Notes: generated by a model from the sequence alone, not told the origin. DNA of 64,000 nt from Microvirga sp. (GCA_031181145.1 JAPSLB010000005.1:1-64000), one strand, 5' to 3'; positions 8,292-18,010 are shown, counted from the stretch's first letter. Program-made: numbers and translations.

Positions 8292-9197
8292 TCAGCGCTC
8301 CTTCACATAGGGCACGCCCGCCGCGCGCGGCGGAATGGCCTTGCCGATGACGCCGGCGAGCAGGATGACCGTCATGAGATAGGGCAGCGCCTGGATGGCC
8401 TGCACCGGAACCTCGCCAATGCCTGGAATGAAAAGCCCCTGCAGCTGATTGGCGATGGCATCGAGGAGACCGAAGAGGAAGCAGGCCCCGAGCGCGGGCC
8501 ATGCGCGCCACTTGGCGAAGATGAGGGCCGCGAGCGCAATGAAGCCTCGCCCCGCCGTCATATTGGGCAGGAAGCCCGCCGCCTGGCCGACCGAGAGATA
8601 GGTGCCGCCGATCCCGCAGAGGATTCCGCCGATCGCCACAGCCGAATAGCGCAGGCCCGGCACCGAAATCCCGGCCGTATCGACCGCAGCGGGATTCTCG
8701 CCGACCGCGCGCAGGCGCAGGCCGAAACGCGTGCGGCCGAGCACGAACCAGGTGAGCGGAACGGCGAGCAGTACGATATAGACCAGGGCCGAGTGGCCGA
8801 GGAGAATGCCGTCGAAGCGCTGCACACCTTCCAGCGGCGGGGTGCGTCCGCCCTGCCCGTACCAGGCATTGCCGACGATGGCGGTGAGCCCCGCCGCCAG
8901 CATGTTGATGGCAACGCCCGACACGATCTGGTTGCCGCGCTGGCTGATGGAAGCGAAGCCGTGAATGAGCCCGAAGGCGACGGAGGCCAGGATGCCGAAG
9001 GCAAGGCCGATCCAGGCGGAGCCGAACGCGTAAGCCGCAGCGGCCGCCGCAAAGGCCGAGACCAGCATCTTGCCCTCGAGGCCGATATCCACGACGCCTG
9101 AACGTTCCGACCAGAGGCCCGCGAGACATGCGGCGAGCAGCGGGATCGAAAGACGCAGCGCCGAGTCGAGAATGGTTGCGATGATGCCGAGATCCAT
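8292..9197 (-). CDS. nucleoside ABC transporter permease (second subunit, BPD_transp_2 family)
   Basis: A 301-residue inner-membrane permease with about eight to nine hydrophobic segments and the signature GLWSERSGVVDIGLEGKML near the N-terminus, followed by GNQIVSG and FGLRLRAVGENP, as in the YufQ/NupQ-type subunits of BMP-family nucleoside importers. The ORF track fuses this frame with upstream antisense-like sequence; ATG 9197 (MDLGIIAT) is 2 bp downstream of the first permease stop and is the sensible start. It works with the permease at 9200-10303, the ATPase and the BMP binding protein. Confidence 0.93.
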   Translation of the reverse strand: MDLGIIATILDSALRLSIPLLAACLAGLWSERSGVVDIGLEGKMLVSAFAAAAAAYAFGSAWIGLAFGILASVAFGLIHGFASISQRGNQIVSGVAINMLAAGLTAIVGNAWYGQGGRTPPLEGVQRFDGILLGHSALVYIVLLAVPLTWFVLGRTRFGLRLRAVGENPAAVDTAGISVPGLRYSAVAIGGILCGIGGTYLSVGQAAGFLPNMTAGRGFIALAALIFAKWRAWPALGACFLFGLLDAIANQLQGLFIPGIGEVPVQAIQALPYLMTVILLAGVIGKAIPPRAAGVPYVKER

Positions 9198-9199
9198 GC

Positions 9200-10303
9200 T
9201 CACGCTCCGGCCAGTTTGGTGCGCGACAGCAGGTACGCCACCAGCCGCCGGAAGAGGCCGTCCAGCGCACCGGCGAACAGAATGATGATGCCGCCGATCA
9301 CCACCACCATGTCGCGAGTGATGTTGGGCTGCTCGAAGGCCAGCTCCGCGCCGCCCTGATAGAGAATGCCGAACAGGAGCGAGGCGAGGATGATGCCCAT
9401 CGGATGGGCGCGCCCCATGAGCGCGACGGCGATGCCCACGAAGCCGTAGCCGGAGGTGAATTCCAGGAGCAGGCGATGCTGATAGCCCATGAGCTCGTTG
9501 ACCGCGAGGCCGCCAGCGAGCGCGCCCGACAGCACCATGGCGATGATGATGATGCGCGCGGGCGAAATGCCCGCATAGACCGCAGCCGCAGGATTGGCGC
9601 CCACCACGCGGATCGCATAGCCGAGGCGTGAGCGGTAGATGAGCAGCCAGATGAGATAGGCGGACACCAGCGCCAGGATCAGGGTGAGGTTGAGCTGCGA
9701 GGTCGGGATGGTGATGCCGAACCAGGCGAACGCCTCGTGCATGAACGGAATATGGGAGGCGCCGGGGAACGTACGCGTCTCCGGATTCATGGATTGCGGC
9801 TCGCGCAGGACGTTCACGAGCAGATACACGATCAGCACGCTGGCAAGCCAGTTGAACATGATCGTGGTAATCACGATGTGGCTGCCGCGCTTGGCCTGCA
9901 GATAGCCCGGCACCGCGGCCCATGCCGCGCCGAAGGCGGCGGCCGCCAAAATGCCCGCGGGAACGAGCACGAAGCCCGGCAGGAAGGTAAGATTGTTGAG
10001 CGCGAGTGCGATCCCTAAGCCCGCCAGCGTGGCCTGGCCCTCGCCGCCGATATTGAACAGGCCCGCATGGTAGGCGACCGCCACCGCGAGCCCCACGAAG
10101 ATGAAATCGGTGGCGTAGAACAGGGTGAAGCCGAGACCCTCGCCCGTGCCGAGGCTTCCCTGCAGCAGGTAGCGCGTGGCCGTCAGCGGATTCTCGCCGA
10201 TGCTGAGCACCACGAGGCCAGCGATCAGAAAGGCCGCCACGACGGAGATGGCGGGCACGAGAACCGTGTCGGCCCATTTGGGCATTTCGATGGGAGCGCT
10301 CAC
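9200..10303 (-). CDS. nucleoside ABC transporter permease (first subunit, BPD_transp_2 family)
   Basis: A 367-residue multi-spanning permease with the typical N-terminal segment GENPLTATRYLLQGSLG and the AGLFNIGGEGQ block of YufP/NupP-type nucleoside permeases. I choose GTG 10303 as start because it overlaps the TGA of the upstream VOC gene (GTGA), a classic coupling arrangement; ATG 10285 (MPKWADTV) is the alternative. The upstream extension in the ORF track lies wholly inside the VOC gene. It probably forms a heterodimer with the product of 8292-9197. Confidence 0.92.
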   Translation of the reverse strand: MSAPIEMPKWADTVLVPAISVVAAFLIAGLVVLSIGENPLTATRYLLQGSLGTGEGLGFTLFYATDFIFVGLAVAVAYHAGLFNIGGEGQATLAGLGIALALNNLTFLPGFVLVPAGILAAAAFGAAWAAVPGYLQAKRGSHIVITTIMFNWLASVLIVYLLVNVLREPQSMNPETRTFPGASHIPFMHEAFAWFGITIPTSQLNLTLILALVSAYLIWLLIYRSRLGYAIRVVGANPAAAVYAGISPARIIIIAMVLSGALAGGLAVNELMGYQHRLLLEFTSGYGFVGIAVALMGRAHPMGIILASLLFGILYQGGAELAFEQPNITRDMVVVIGGIIILFAGALDGLFRRLVAYLLSRTKLAGA

Positions 10304-10734
10304 GTCTGATGGTCCGGCAGGAACAGATGGCCCTGTTCGTCGAGAGGGAAGAAGGGATTCCAGGCCACCTCCCACAGGTGCCCGTCGGGATCGGCGAAAT
10401 AGCCCGAATAACCGCCCCAGAACACGTCCTGCAGCGGCTTCACGGCGCGCGCCCCCGCCGCGACGGCCCGGGCGAAGACCTCATCGGCCTCCTGCTTCGA
10501 ATGCGCGTTGTAGGCGAGCGTGATGGCGGCGAAACCGGTGGGCTTGTCCTCGACGCCCGCATCCCTGGCGAGATCGGCACGCCCGAAGAGGGCGAGCGCA
10601 AGGCCGTTCGCCTGGAAGAATGCGACACTCGGCTGGCTGGCGGAGGAGGCTTTCCAGCCCCAGGCCTCGTAGAAGGCGCGTGACTTCTCGAGATCCGAAA
10701 CGCCGAGGGTGACGAGCGACAATCGCGGCTGCAT
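10300..10734 (-). CDS. VOC (glyoxalase/bleomycin-resistance fold) family protein
   Basis: A 144-residue single VOC module beginning LVTLGVSDLEKSRAFYE and ending with FADPDGHLWEVAWNP, the usual metal-binding and ring-stacking regions of this superfamily. The exact reaction cannot be read from the sequence. It is embedded between the transporter ATPase and the first permease: its ATG shares one base with the ATPase stop (TGATG) and its stop overlaps the permease GTG (GTGA). Stoichiometric expression with the transporter is therefore likely, although VOC proteins are not known components of such importers. Confidence 0.85.
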   Translation of the reverse strand: MQPRLSLVTLGVSDLEKSRAFYEAWGWKASSASQPSVAFFQANGLALALFGRADLARDAGVEDKPTGFAAITLAYNAHSKQEADEVFARAVAAGARAVKPLQDVFWGGYSGYFADPDGHLWEVAWNPFFPLDEQGHLFLPDHQT

Positions 10735-12257
10735 CAGGCAGCCTCGTCGGTGACGCCGGCCATGAGCAGGCCGAGATCCTGCTCGTTCGTTTCTGCGGCT
10801 CTACGCTCGCCGGTGATCCTGCCGCCGCACATGGTGAGGATGCGGTCGGAGAGATGCATGATCTCGTCGAGCTCCACCGACACGAGAAGAATGCCCACGC
10901 CCGCATCGCGAAGCGCGATGAGGCGCCGGTGGATGAACTCGATGGCGCCGATATCCACGCCGCGCGTGGGCTGGCCCACGAGGAGCACCTTCGGATTGCG
11001 CTCGATCTCGCGTGCCAGCACGATCTTCTGCTGATTGCCGCCTGAGAAATTCGAGGTCTTCAGGCGCGGCGCGGGCGGGCGCACGTCGTATTGCTCCATC
11101 GTCTTCGCCAGATCCGCGACGAGCCGGTCGTGATCGAGGAGCGGACCGGGGCCGAGCTGCGACTCGTGCGAGAAACCGAGAATGGCGCTCTCGAAGGCCG
11201 GAAAAGACGGGACGAGGCCCATGCGCAGGCGATCCTCCGGTACGTGCAGAAGGCCTAGTTCGCGCATGCGGTGCGGATTATGCTGGGATGAGGGAATATC
11301 GCGCCCCTCGAGGCGGACGGAACCGAGCGAGAGCCGGCGCATCCCGGCGATCGCTTCGAGCAGCTCGCTCTGCCCGTTGCCCGCCACGCCCGCGATGCCG
11401 ACGATCTCGCCCGCATGGACGGTGAACGTGGCATCGGCCACGCGCAGCACGCCGCGCGCATCGATGATCGAGAGGTTCCGCACTTCCAGAACGGGCGCGC
11501 CGGGCGCCTTCTCGGTTTTCTCCACGCGCAGCAGCACGCGGCGCCCCACCATCAGCTCCGCGAGCTCCGGCGGCGAGGTGTCCGCGGTCTCGACCGTCGC
11601 CACCATCTCGCCGCGCCGCATGACGGAAACGCGATCCGTCACCGCCATGATCTCGCGCAGCTTGTGGGTGATGAGGACGACGGTCTTGCCCTGCTCCTTC
11701 AGCGAGCGGAGCAGATCGAACAGCGCATCCGCCTCGGAGGGGGTCAGCACGGCGGTGGGTTCGTCGAGAATGAGAATGTCGGCGCCGCGGTAGAGGGCCT
11801 TCAGGATCTCGACGCGCTGCTGCAGGCCGACGGAGAGCTCGCCGACAATAGCGTCCACATCGATGTCGAGGCCGTAATCCTGGGCCAGTCGCGCAAGCTC
11901 CTTGCGAACCTTGGCCTCGCCCGCGCGCAGCATGGCACCGCCCTCGGCGCCGAGCATCACGTTCTCGACCACGGTGAGCGGCTCGACGAGCATGAAATGC
12001 TGGTGGACCATGCCGATTCCCGCCCCAATCGCATCGTTGGAGGAGCGGATCCGAATGGGCGCGCCATTCACGCGGATCTCACCGGAATCCGCTTCGTAGA
12101 AGCCGTAGAGGATCGACATGAGGGTCGACTTGCCTGCGCCGTTCTCCCCGACGATGCCGTGGATCGTGCCCCGCGCGACGCTCAAGCTCACGCCCTTGTT
12201 GGCATGAACGGCGCCGAAGCTCTTGTTGATGGCGATGAGTTCAATGGCGGGAAACAT
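10734..12257 (-). CDS. nucleoside/sugar-type ABC transporter ATP-binding protein (tandem NBD)
   Basis: A 507-residue protein with two fused nucleotide-binding domains, as in RbsA/MglA and the YufO/NupO family. The first domain has a canonical Walker A (GENGAGKST) and signature LSVGLQQRVE. The second has the degenerate Walker A GVAGNGQSE and signature FSGGNQQK, which is normal for this class, where only one site hydrolyses ATP well. It energises the two permeases downstream and is separated from the BMP binding-protein gene by a hairpin with a T-tract (12318-12363). Confidence 0.95.
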   Translation of the reverse strand: MFPAIELIAINKSFGAVHANKGVSLSVARGTIHGIVGENGAGKSTLMSILYGFYEADSGEIRVNGAPIRIRSSNDAIGAGIGMVHQHFMLVEPLTVVENVMLGAEGGAMLRAGEAKVRKELARLAQDYGLDIDVDAIVGELSVGLQQRVEILKALYRGADILILDEPTAVLTPSEADALFDLLRSLKEQGKTVVLITHKLREIMAVTDRVSVMRRGEMVATVETADTSPPELAELMVGRRVLLRVEKTEKAPGAPVLEVRNLSIIDARGVLRVADATFTVHAGEIVGIAGVAGNGQSELLEAIAGMRRLSLGSVRLEGRDIPSSQHNPHRMRELGLLHVPEDRLRMGLVPSFPAFESAILGFSHESQLGPGPLLDHDRLVADLAKTMEQYDVRPPAPRLKTSNFSGGNQQKIVLAREIERNPKVLLVGQPTRGVDIGAIEFIHRRLIALRDAGVGILLVSVELDEIMHLSDRILTMCGGRITGERRAAETNEQDLGLLMAGVTDEAA

Positions 12258-12317
12258 CGGCCTCTGGGGGTTGTCCGAAGGAAGGCGGGGCGGATCTTAT
12301 CGGAAAACGTACGAACC

Positions 12318-12363
12318 TAAAAACGGAAACGGCCGCAGGTTCCTATGGGAAAGCCTGCGGCCG
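12318..12363 (-). terminator. intercistronic terminator/attenuator between binding-protein and ATPase genes
   Basis: A perfect 10-bp inverted repeat (CGGCCGCAGG at 12330-12339 and CCTGCGGCCG at 12354-12363, 14-nt loop) is followed on the minus strand by TTTCCGTTTTT. It starts 16 bp after the BMP gene stop. Partial termination here would make binding protein in excess over the membrane components, or the stem may protect the upstream mRNA from 3' decay. Confidence 0.75.
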
Positions 12364-12378
12364 GATCGAAACCTCACT

Positions 12379-13389
12379 TTACATCGGGCACTTGGAATCC
12401 GACATGTAGTCGTGGACCTTGATGGCGCCGGACTTGATGTCCGCAGCGGCCTTGTCGACGGCGGCCTTCATTTCGTCCGTAATCAGCGACTTGTTGTTGT
12501 CGTCGAGCGCCCAGGCCACGCCGTCCTCCGCGAGGCCGAGAACCTGGAGACCACCCTTGAAGGTGCCGTTCTTGGCCTGATCGAAGACGTTGTAGGTCGC
12601 CACGTCCACGCGCTTGACCATGGAGGTCAGCACCTTGCCCGGATGCAGAGCATTCTGGTTGGAATCGACGCCGATGCCGAGCTTGCCCGCATCTGCGGCC
12701 GCCCGCAGCACGCCCACGCCGGTGCCGCCCGCCGCGTGATAAATGACGTCGGCGCCGCGGCTGATCTGCCCCTTGGCAAGCTCGCCGCCCTTCACGGGAT
12801 CGTTCCAGGCCGCACCGGTGGTGCCGGTCATGTTCTGGAACACCTCAGCGTCCTTGTTGGTGTATTTGACTCCCTGGAGATAGCCGCAGGCGAACTTGCG
12901 GATCAGCGGAATGTCCATGCCGCCCACGAAGCCGACCTTGCCGGTCTTCGAGGCCTTGGCGGCGAGCAGACCCACCAGGAACGAGCCCTCGTGCTCCTTG
13001 AACACGATGGACTGCACGTTCGGTTTCTCGACCACGGCGTCGATGATGGCGAACTTGATGTTCGGGAATTCCTCGGCGACCTTCTTGAGAGCGGTTTCCT
13101 GGGAAAAGCCGACCGCCACGATCGGCGAATAGCCGTCCCGGGCGAAGCGGCGCAGGGCCTGCTCGCGCTGGGCGTCGTTCTGGGGCTCGAAATCGCGGTA
13201 CTCGGTGCCCGTGTCGCTCTTGAACTTCTCGGCGCCCATGTGAACGCCTTCGTTGAAGGATTTGTCGAACTTGCCGCCCAGGTCGTAGACGACGGCGGGC
13301 TTGAAATCCGCCTGCTGCGCGAAGGCAGCCGAAGCGGAGAAGGCGAGGCCTGCGAGCGCGAGGCCGAACTTGGTTACTGTCATCGGCAT
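12379..13389 (-). CDS. BMP family nucleoside-binding lipoprotein-like periplasmic protein
   Basis: A 336-residue substrate-binding protein of the BMP (basic membrane protein/PnrA) family that captures nucleosides in the periplasm for the ABC importer encoded downstream. The N-terminus has a signal peptide ending AFAQQ with no lipobox cysteine, so it is a soluble periplasmic form. Family blocks include VYDLGGKFDKSFNEG, GFSQE and YHAAGGTG. The ORF track starts earlier; ATG 13389 (or 13383) follows AGGGA at good spacing and gives a proper signal peptide. Upstream on the minus strand is CTTGACA (13470-13476), a good -35, without a clear -10. Confidence 0.93.
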   Translation of the reverse strand: MPMTVTKFGLALAGLAFSASAAFAQQADFKPAVVYDLGGKFDKSFNEGVHMGAEKFKSDTGTEYRDFEPQNDAQREQALRRFARDGYSPIVAVGFSQETALKKVAEEFPNIKFAIIDAVVEKPNVQSIVFKEHEGSFLVGLLAAKASKTGKVGFVGGMDIPLIRKFACGYLQGVKYTNKDAEVFQNMTGTTGAAWNDPVKGGELAKGQISRGADVIYHAAGGTGVGVLRAAADAGKLGIGVDSNQNALHPGKVLTSMVKRVDVATYNVFDQAKNGTFKGGLQVLGLAEDGVAWALDDNNKSLITDEMKAAVDKAAADIKSGAIKVHDYMSDSKCPM

Positions 13390-13539
13390 TGTTCCCTGTC
13401 TGTCGCCGGATTTTAGCGTCCGGTTGCCCTTTGACGATGGCATGGGAAGGGTCACGACGCCAAGATCCCTGTCAAGCCATGGTGTTACTTTCCTTCAACG
13501 AATGGTTGATAGCCGGCGCCCTGGCGCTAAGGTCATCCC

Positions 13540-14355
13540 ATGGCTCTGACATCCGACGAAATCGACCGCTATGCCCGCCACCTGGTCCTGAGGGACGTGG
13601 GCGGGCCGGGACAGGCGAAACTCAAGAGTTCCCGCGTGCTCGTCATCGGTGCGGGGGGCCTCGGCGCCCCGCTGGTCCAGTATCTTGCGGCGGCGGGCGT
13701 CGGCACCATCGGCCTGGTGGACGACGATACTGTGTCCCTTTCCAACCTGCAGCGGCAGGTGATTCACGGAACGCCCGATATCGACTCCCTGAAGGTGGAC
13801 AGCGCAGCCCAAGCCATCCTGCGCTTGAACCCTCACGTAACGGCAGAACCGCATGCGGTGCGGCTGACGCCCGAAAATGCCCGCGAACTCGTCCGCCGCT
13901 ATGACATCGTCGCCGACGGCACGGACAATTTCGAGACCCGCTATGCGGTGTCCGACGCCTGCTTCCACGAACGAAAGCCGCTGGTCACGGCGGCGCTGGG
14001 CCAGTTCGACGGTTCGCTGACGACGATCAGAGCCCATGAGACTGGCCCCGACGGCAGGCCGAACCCGACCTATCGCTGCGTGTTTCCCTCCCCGCCCCCG
14101 CCGGGTGCGATCCCGACCTGCGCGGAGGCCGGCGTGCTGGGGGCTCTGGCTGGCGTGATGGGAAGCCTGATGGCGATGGAGGTCGTCCGGGAGATCGTCG
14201 GCTTCGGGGAGGGCCTCGTCGGGCGTCTCCTGATGGTCGATGCGCGCTCCATGCGCTTCGACATCATCCGCTACGGGTGGGACGAGGGAAATCCGCTCAA
14301 TGGGTCGGGATCGGCGTCATCCCCGACGGAGCGCAACGCGGATCCGGGGTCGTAA
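13540..14355 (+). CDS. moeB: molybdopterin-synthase adenylyltransferase (HesA/MoeB/ThiF family)
   Basis: An E1-like enzyme that adenylates the C-terminal Gly-Gly of a small sulfur-carrier protein such as MoaD (or ThiS). The 271-residue chain has the ATP-binding GAGGLG at 37-42, the aspartate in GLVDDDTV and the NLQRQ arginine. The second pair of cysteines (YRCVF and PTCAEAG) is present in the short form common in alphaproteobacteria. The last about 16 residues (SGSASSPTERNADPGS) are encoded by a palindromic intergenic repeat and look like a recent read-through tail. MoeB and ThiF roles cannot be told apart from this alone. Confidence 0.88.
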   Translation: MALTSDEIDRYARHLVLRDVGGPGQAKLKSSRVLVIGAGGLGAPLVQYLAAAGVGTIGLVDDDTVSLSNLQRQVIHGTPDIDSLKVDSAAQAILRLNPHVTAEPHAVRLTPENARELVRRYDIVADGTDNFETRYAVSDACFHERKPLVTAALGQFDGSLTTIRAHETGPDGRPNPTYRCVFPSPPPPGAIPTCAEAGVLGALAGVMGSLMAMEVVREIVGFGEGLVGRLLMVDARSMRFDIIRYGWDEGNPLNGSGSASSPTERNADPGS

Positions 14356-14482
14356 GACATGGAGGGAAGCCGCTTCCCTCCATGTCCGGCACTCTTTTCG
14401 TGATGGCCGGGCTTGCCCCGGCCATCCACGTCTCGAGGCGGATTAAGGCGTGGATCCCCGGACCCGGTCCGGGGATGACATG
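14315..14482. repeat. cluster of palindromic repeats between convergent moeB and pheT
   Basis: Four inverted repeats lie in tandem. A CATCCCCG...CCGGGG element (14318-14349) overlaps the moeB 3' end. A perfect 13-bp hairpin ACATGGAGGGAAG/CTTCCCTCCATGT (14357-14369, 14373-14385) comes next. Then GATGGCCGGG/CCCGGCCATC (14402-14411, 14417-14426) and ATCCCCGGAC/GTCCGGGGAT (14454-14463, 14467-14476). The third and fourth belong to the GTCATCC-CGG style of mosaic repeats also seen at 36.8 and 62.2 kb. Placed between convergent stops, they can act as transcriptional barriers for both genes. Confidence 0.8.
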
Positions 14483-14488
14483 TAAGGT

Positions 14489-16912
14489 TCAGGACCGCAG
14501 CACCGCGCCGGTCTTCTTGGAGACCTCGGCGACGATCCTGGACGAGACCGCGTCGATTTCCACATCGGTAAGCGTCTTCTCCGTGGGCTGGAGCGTGACG
14601 GCGATGGCCACGGACTTCTTGTCCGGGTCGATGCCGGTGCCCTCGTACACGTCGAACACGTCGACGCCCACGATCAGCTGACGCTCGGCGCCCTGCGCCG
14701 CCTTCACGATGTCGCCCGCCGCCACGTCGCGGCCGACCACGAAGGCGAAGTCGCGGGTAAGCGGCTGGAACTCGGGCAGGCTCAGCTTCGGCTTCATCTT
14801 GGTGGGCTTCGCCTTGGGCGGGGGAAGCGCATCGAGATTGAGCTCGAAAGCCACCAGCGGGCCCTTCAGGTCGAGGGCCTTCAGGATCTTCGGGTGAACC
14901 TCGCCGAAGGCGCCGACCATGTTCCTCGGGCCGAACTGGAGCGTACCCGAGCGGCCCGGGTGGAACCAGGCCGGGCCGCCGGGAACGATCTGGAGACCGC
15001 CGGCTGGGATGCCGAGCGCCGCGAGCAGCGCCAGCACATCCGCCTTGGCATCGAAGGAGTCGACGCTCTGCGCTCCGCCGTCCCAGTGACGGCCGACACC
15101 CTCGGTGCGGGCCGTGCCGCGACGCACGGCGGCGGCCTTGATCGACTGGCCTTCGGGCTCGCCCGACGCGAAAGTCTGCCCCACCTCGAAGAGCGCCACG
15201 TCGCCGAAGCCGCGATCTGCATTCCGTTGGGCGGCCTTGAGCAGGCCCGGCAGCAGGCTCGGACGCATGTCGGAAAGCTCCGCCGCGATCGGGTTGGCGA
15301 GCACCAGACGCTCATCGCCGCCGCCGAAGAGCTCCGCCTCCTGGCGGGAGATGAAGGACCAGGTGACGGCCTCCACCAAACCGCGCACGGCGAGGGCACG
15401 GCGCGCGAGACGCGTGCGCTTCTGGATCAGGGTGAGGATCGGCTTGGCGACGACGGCTTCGAGACGCGGCAGCGGCTGCGGCTCGATGCGATCGACACCG
15501 GCGATGCGGATGACCTCCTCGACGAGATCCGCCTTGCCCTCGATGTCGGGACGCCAGGACGGAGGCGTGACGTTCACCCGCTCGCCGGAGCCCTCGACCC
15601 TGAAGCCGAGCTTCCGGAGGATCTCCTCCGACTCGGCGGGCTTCACGTCGAGACCCGACAGGCGCGGGACCTCCGACCACGGGAATTCTATGACGCGGCT
15701 GGTATCAGGCACCTGCCCCGCCACTACCGCCTCGCTCGCCTCGCCGCCGCAGAGATCGATGACCATCTTCGTCGCGAGATCGAGACCCGGCAGGGTGAAG
15801 GCCGGATCGACGCCGCGTTCGAAGCGATAGCGCGCATCGGTGATGATGCCGTGCTTGCGGCCCGTCTGCGCGATGTTCAGCGGATCCCAGAGCGCGGATT
15901 CGATCAGCACGTCCGTGGTGCCCTCATCGGATCCCGAATGCTCGCCGCCCATGATGCCGGCGATGGACTCGACGCCGCTCTCGTCGGCGATCACAACGGT
16001 GCCGGAATCGAGCGTGTAGGTACGCCCGTCGAGGGCGAGCACCTCCTCGCCGTCTTTCGCGCGGCGAACGGTGAGATTGCCCTTCACCTTCTTGAGATCG
16101 AACACGTGCAGCGGACGGCCGCGATCGAAGGTGATGTAGTTGGTGATGTCGACGAGCGCGTTGATCGGGCGAAGTCCGATGGTGAGCAGGCGGCGCTGCA
16201 TCCATTCCGGCGACGGGCCGTTCTTCACCCCGCGCACGAGGCGCAGCGCGAAGGTGGGGCAGAGCTTCTCGTCGCCCGGGGCGAAATCGAGCGTCACGGA
16301 AACTGGGCACGCGCCCTGTCCCTGAACGGCAGGAACAGCGTCGCCCTTCAACGTGCCGAGGCCGGCAGCCGCCAAGTCGCGCGCGATGCCATGGATCGAG
16401 GTGCAGTCGGGACGGTTCGGCGTGAGGTTGATCTCGATCACCGGATCGTCGAGGCCCGCATAGGCCGCATAGGCCTGGCCGACCGGCGCGTCCTCCGGCA
16501 GGTCGATGATGCCGTCATGATCGTCGGAGATTTCGAGCTCCGCCGCCGAGCACAGCATGCCCGCGCTCTCGACGCCGCGAATGGTGCCCACGCCGAGCGT
16601 GATGTTCTTGCCCGGAATGTAGGTGCCCGGAGGCGCGAACACGCTCTTCATGCCGGTGCGGGCGTTCGGCGCGCCGCAGACGACCTGGATCGGCTTGTCC
16701 GCACCCGTATCGACCATGCACACGCGAAGCCTGTCGGCGTTCGGGTGCTGCTCGGCGGAGATCACATGGGCGACCGTATAGGGCGCGAGCGTCTTCGCCT
16801 TGTCCTCCACGCCTTCGACCTCGAGGCCGATGCGCGTGAGCGTTTCCACGATCTCGTCGAGAGGCGCGGTGGTGTCGAGATGATCCTTCAACCAGGAGAG
16901 GGTGAATTTCAT
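14489..16912 (-). CDS. pheT: phenylalanyl-tRNA synthetase beta subunit
   Basis: The 807-residue beta chain of the (alpha-beta)2 enzyme that charges tRNA-Phe. The domain order is standard: the N-terminal [12 protein letters not shown] start and an EMAP/OB tRNA-binding domain (about 40-150), B3/4 editing domain, B5, catalytic-like core and C-terminal FDX-ACB anticodon-binding domain ending KTGAVLRS. It follows pheS by 15 bp at the end of the infC operon. Its stop is 12 bp from the last palindrome of the 14.3-14.5 kb repeat cluster. Confidence 0.98.
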   Translation of the reverse strand: MKFTLSWLKDHLDTTAPLDEIVETLTRIGLEVEGVEDKAKTLAPYTVAHVISAEQHPNADRLRVCMVDTGADKPIQVVCGAPNARTGMKSVFAPPGTYIPGKNITLGVGTIRGVESAGMLCSAAELEISDDHDGIIDLPEDAPVGQAYAAYAGLDDPVIEINLTPNRPDCTSIHGIARDLAAAGLGTLKGDAVPAVQGQGACPVSVTLDFAPGDEKLCPTFALRLVRGVKNGPSPEWMQRRLLTIGLRPINALVDITNYITFDRGRPLHVFDLKKVKGNLTVRRAKDGEEVLALDGRTYTLDSGTVVIADESGVESIAGIMGGEHSGSDEGTTDVLIESALWDPLNIAQTGRKHGIITDARYRFERGVDPAFTLPGLDLATKMVIDLCGGEASEAVVAGQVPDTSRVIEFPWSEVPRLSGLDVKPAESEEILRKLGFRVEGSGERVNVTPPSWRPDIEGKADLVEEVIRIAGVDRIEPQPLPRLEAVVAKPILTLIQKRTRLARRALAVRGLVEAVTWSFISRQEAELFGGGDERLVLANPIAAELSDMRPSLLPGLLKAAQRNADRGFGDVALFEVGQTFASGEPEGQSIKAAAVRRGTARTEGVGRHWDGGAQSVDSFDAKADVLALLAALGIPAGGLQIVPGGPAWFHPGRSGTLQFGPRNMVGAFGEVHPKILKALDLKGPLVAFELNLDALPPPKAKPTKMKPKLSLPEFQPLTRDFAFVVGRDVAAGDIVKAAQGAERQLIVGVDVFDVYEGTGIDPDKKSVAIAVTLQPTEKTLTDVEIDAVSSRIVAEVSKKTGAVLRS

Positions 16913-16927
16913 GGGGGCTCTCCTTCT

Positions 16928-18010
16928 TTACGCAGTCAGGCCGCTGACGAGGGACGGAATGTCGAGCGGCCGGAAACCGTAATGGTTCAGCCAGCGCACA
17001 TCGGCTTCGAAGAACGGGCGCAGGTCCGGCATGCCATATTTCAGCATGGCGATGCGGTCGATGCCCATGCCCCAGGCGAAGCCCTGGTACTCGTCGGGAT
17101 CGAGTCCGCAATTCCTGAGCACGTTCGGATGCACCATGCCGCAGCCGAGAATCTCAAGCCAGTCGTTGCCCTCGCCGAAGCGGATCTCACCGCCCTTGCG
17201 CGAGCACTGGATGTCGACTTCGGCGGAAGGCTCCGTGAAGGGGAAGAAGGACGGACGGAACCGCATCTTCACCTGATCGACCTCGAAGAAGGCCTTGCAG
17301 AACTCCTCCAGGATCCACTTCATGTGCGCGATGTTGGCCGACTTGTCGATGACGAGCCCTTCCACCTGGTGGAACATCGGCGTGTGGGTCTGGTCCGAGT
17401 CGTGGCGATAGGTGCGGCCCGGGATGATCACGCGGATCGGCGGCTTCTGTGAGGTCATCGTGCGCACCTGCACCGGCGAGGTATGCGTGCGCAGCACCTT
17501 GCGCTCACCCTTCTCGTCGGGGGCGAGGAAGAAGGTGTCGTGCATCTCGCGGGCCGGGTGGCCTTCGGGGAAGTTGAGCGCCGTGAAGTTGAGGTAGTCC
17601 GTCTCGATATCCGGCCCCTCGGCCACGGAGAAGCCCATATCGGCGAAGATCGCCGTCAGTTCCTCGATCACCTGGCTGATGGGGTGGATGCGGCCCCGCG
17701 CCTCGGACGCCTCCGGCACGGGCAGCGTCACGTCGATGCGCTCGGCGGAAAGGCGCGCTTCGAGCGCCGCCTCGGCAAGCGTCTCCTTCTTGGCGGCGAT
17801 CGCGGTCTGCACCTTGTCGCGCAGGCCATTGATGAGCGGGCCACGCTCCTTGCGCTCCTCCGGCGTCATCGAGCCGAGGGTCTTGAGCAATTCGGAGACG
17901 GAGCCCTTCTTGCCGAGCGCGGAGACACGCACGGCTTCGAGAGCCGCTTCGTCGCCGGCACCTTCGACCTGGGAAAGCAGGTCACGTTCGAGTTGATTGA
18001 GGTCGGTCAT
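16928..18010 (-). CDS. pheS: phenylalanyl-tRNA synthetase alpha subunit
   Basis: The 360-residue catalytic subunit of the class II phenylalanyl-tRNA synthetase. It has an N-terminal coiled coil (about 1-90), then the class II motifs, including [26 protein letters not shown] (motif 2 loop), FHQVEGLV and the motif 3 region [14 protein letters not shown]. It lies 178 bp after rplT behind a hairpin and 15 bp before pheT. I saw no pheM-like leader peptide rich in Phe codons in the gap, so E. coli-type attenuation is not indicated. Confidence 0.98.
   Translation of the reverse strand: MTDLNQLERDLLSQVEGAGDEAALEAVRVSALGKKGSVSELLKTLGSMTPEERKERGPLINGLRDKVQTAIAAKKETLAEAALEARLSAERIDVTLPVPEASEARGRIHPISQVIEELTAIFADMGFSVAEGPDIETDYLNFTALNFPEGHPAREMHDTFFLAPDEKGERKVLRTHTSPVQVRTMTSQKPPIRVIIPGRTYRHDSDQTHTPMFHQVEGLVIDKSANIAHMKWILEEFCKAFFEVDQVKMRFRPSFFPFTEPSAEVDIQCSRKGGEIRFGEGNDWLEILGCGMVHPNVLRNCGLDPDEYQGFAWGMGIDRIAMLKYGMPDLRPFFEADVRWLNHYGFRPLDIPSLVSGLTA

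Noticed and set aside
14894-17452. 852-aa plus-strand ORF opposite pheT/pheS
   Set aside because: An antisense shadow of two conserved synthetase genes with no domain-like segments.
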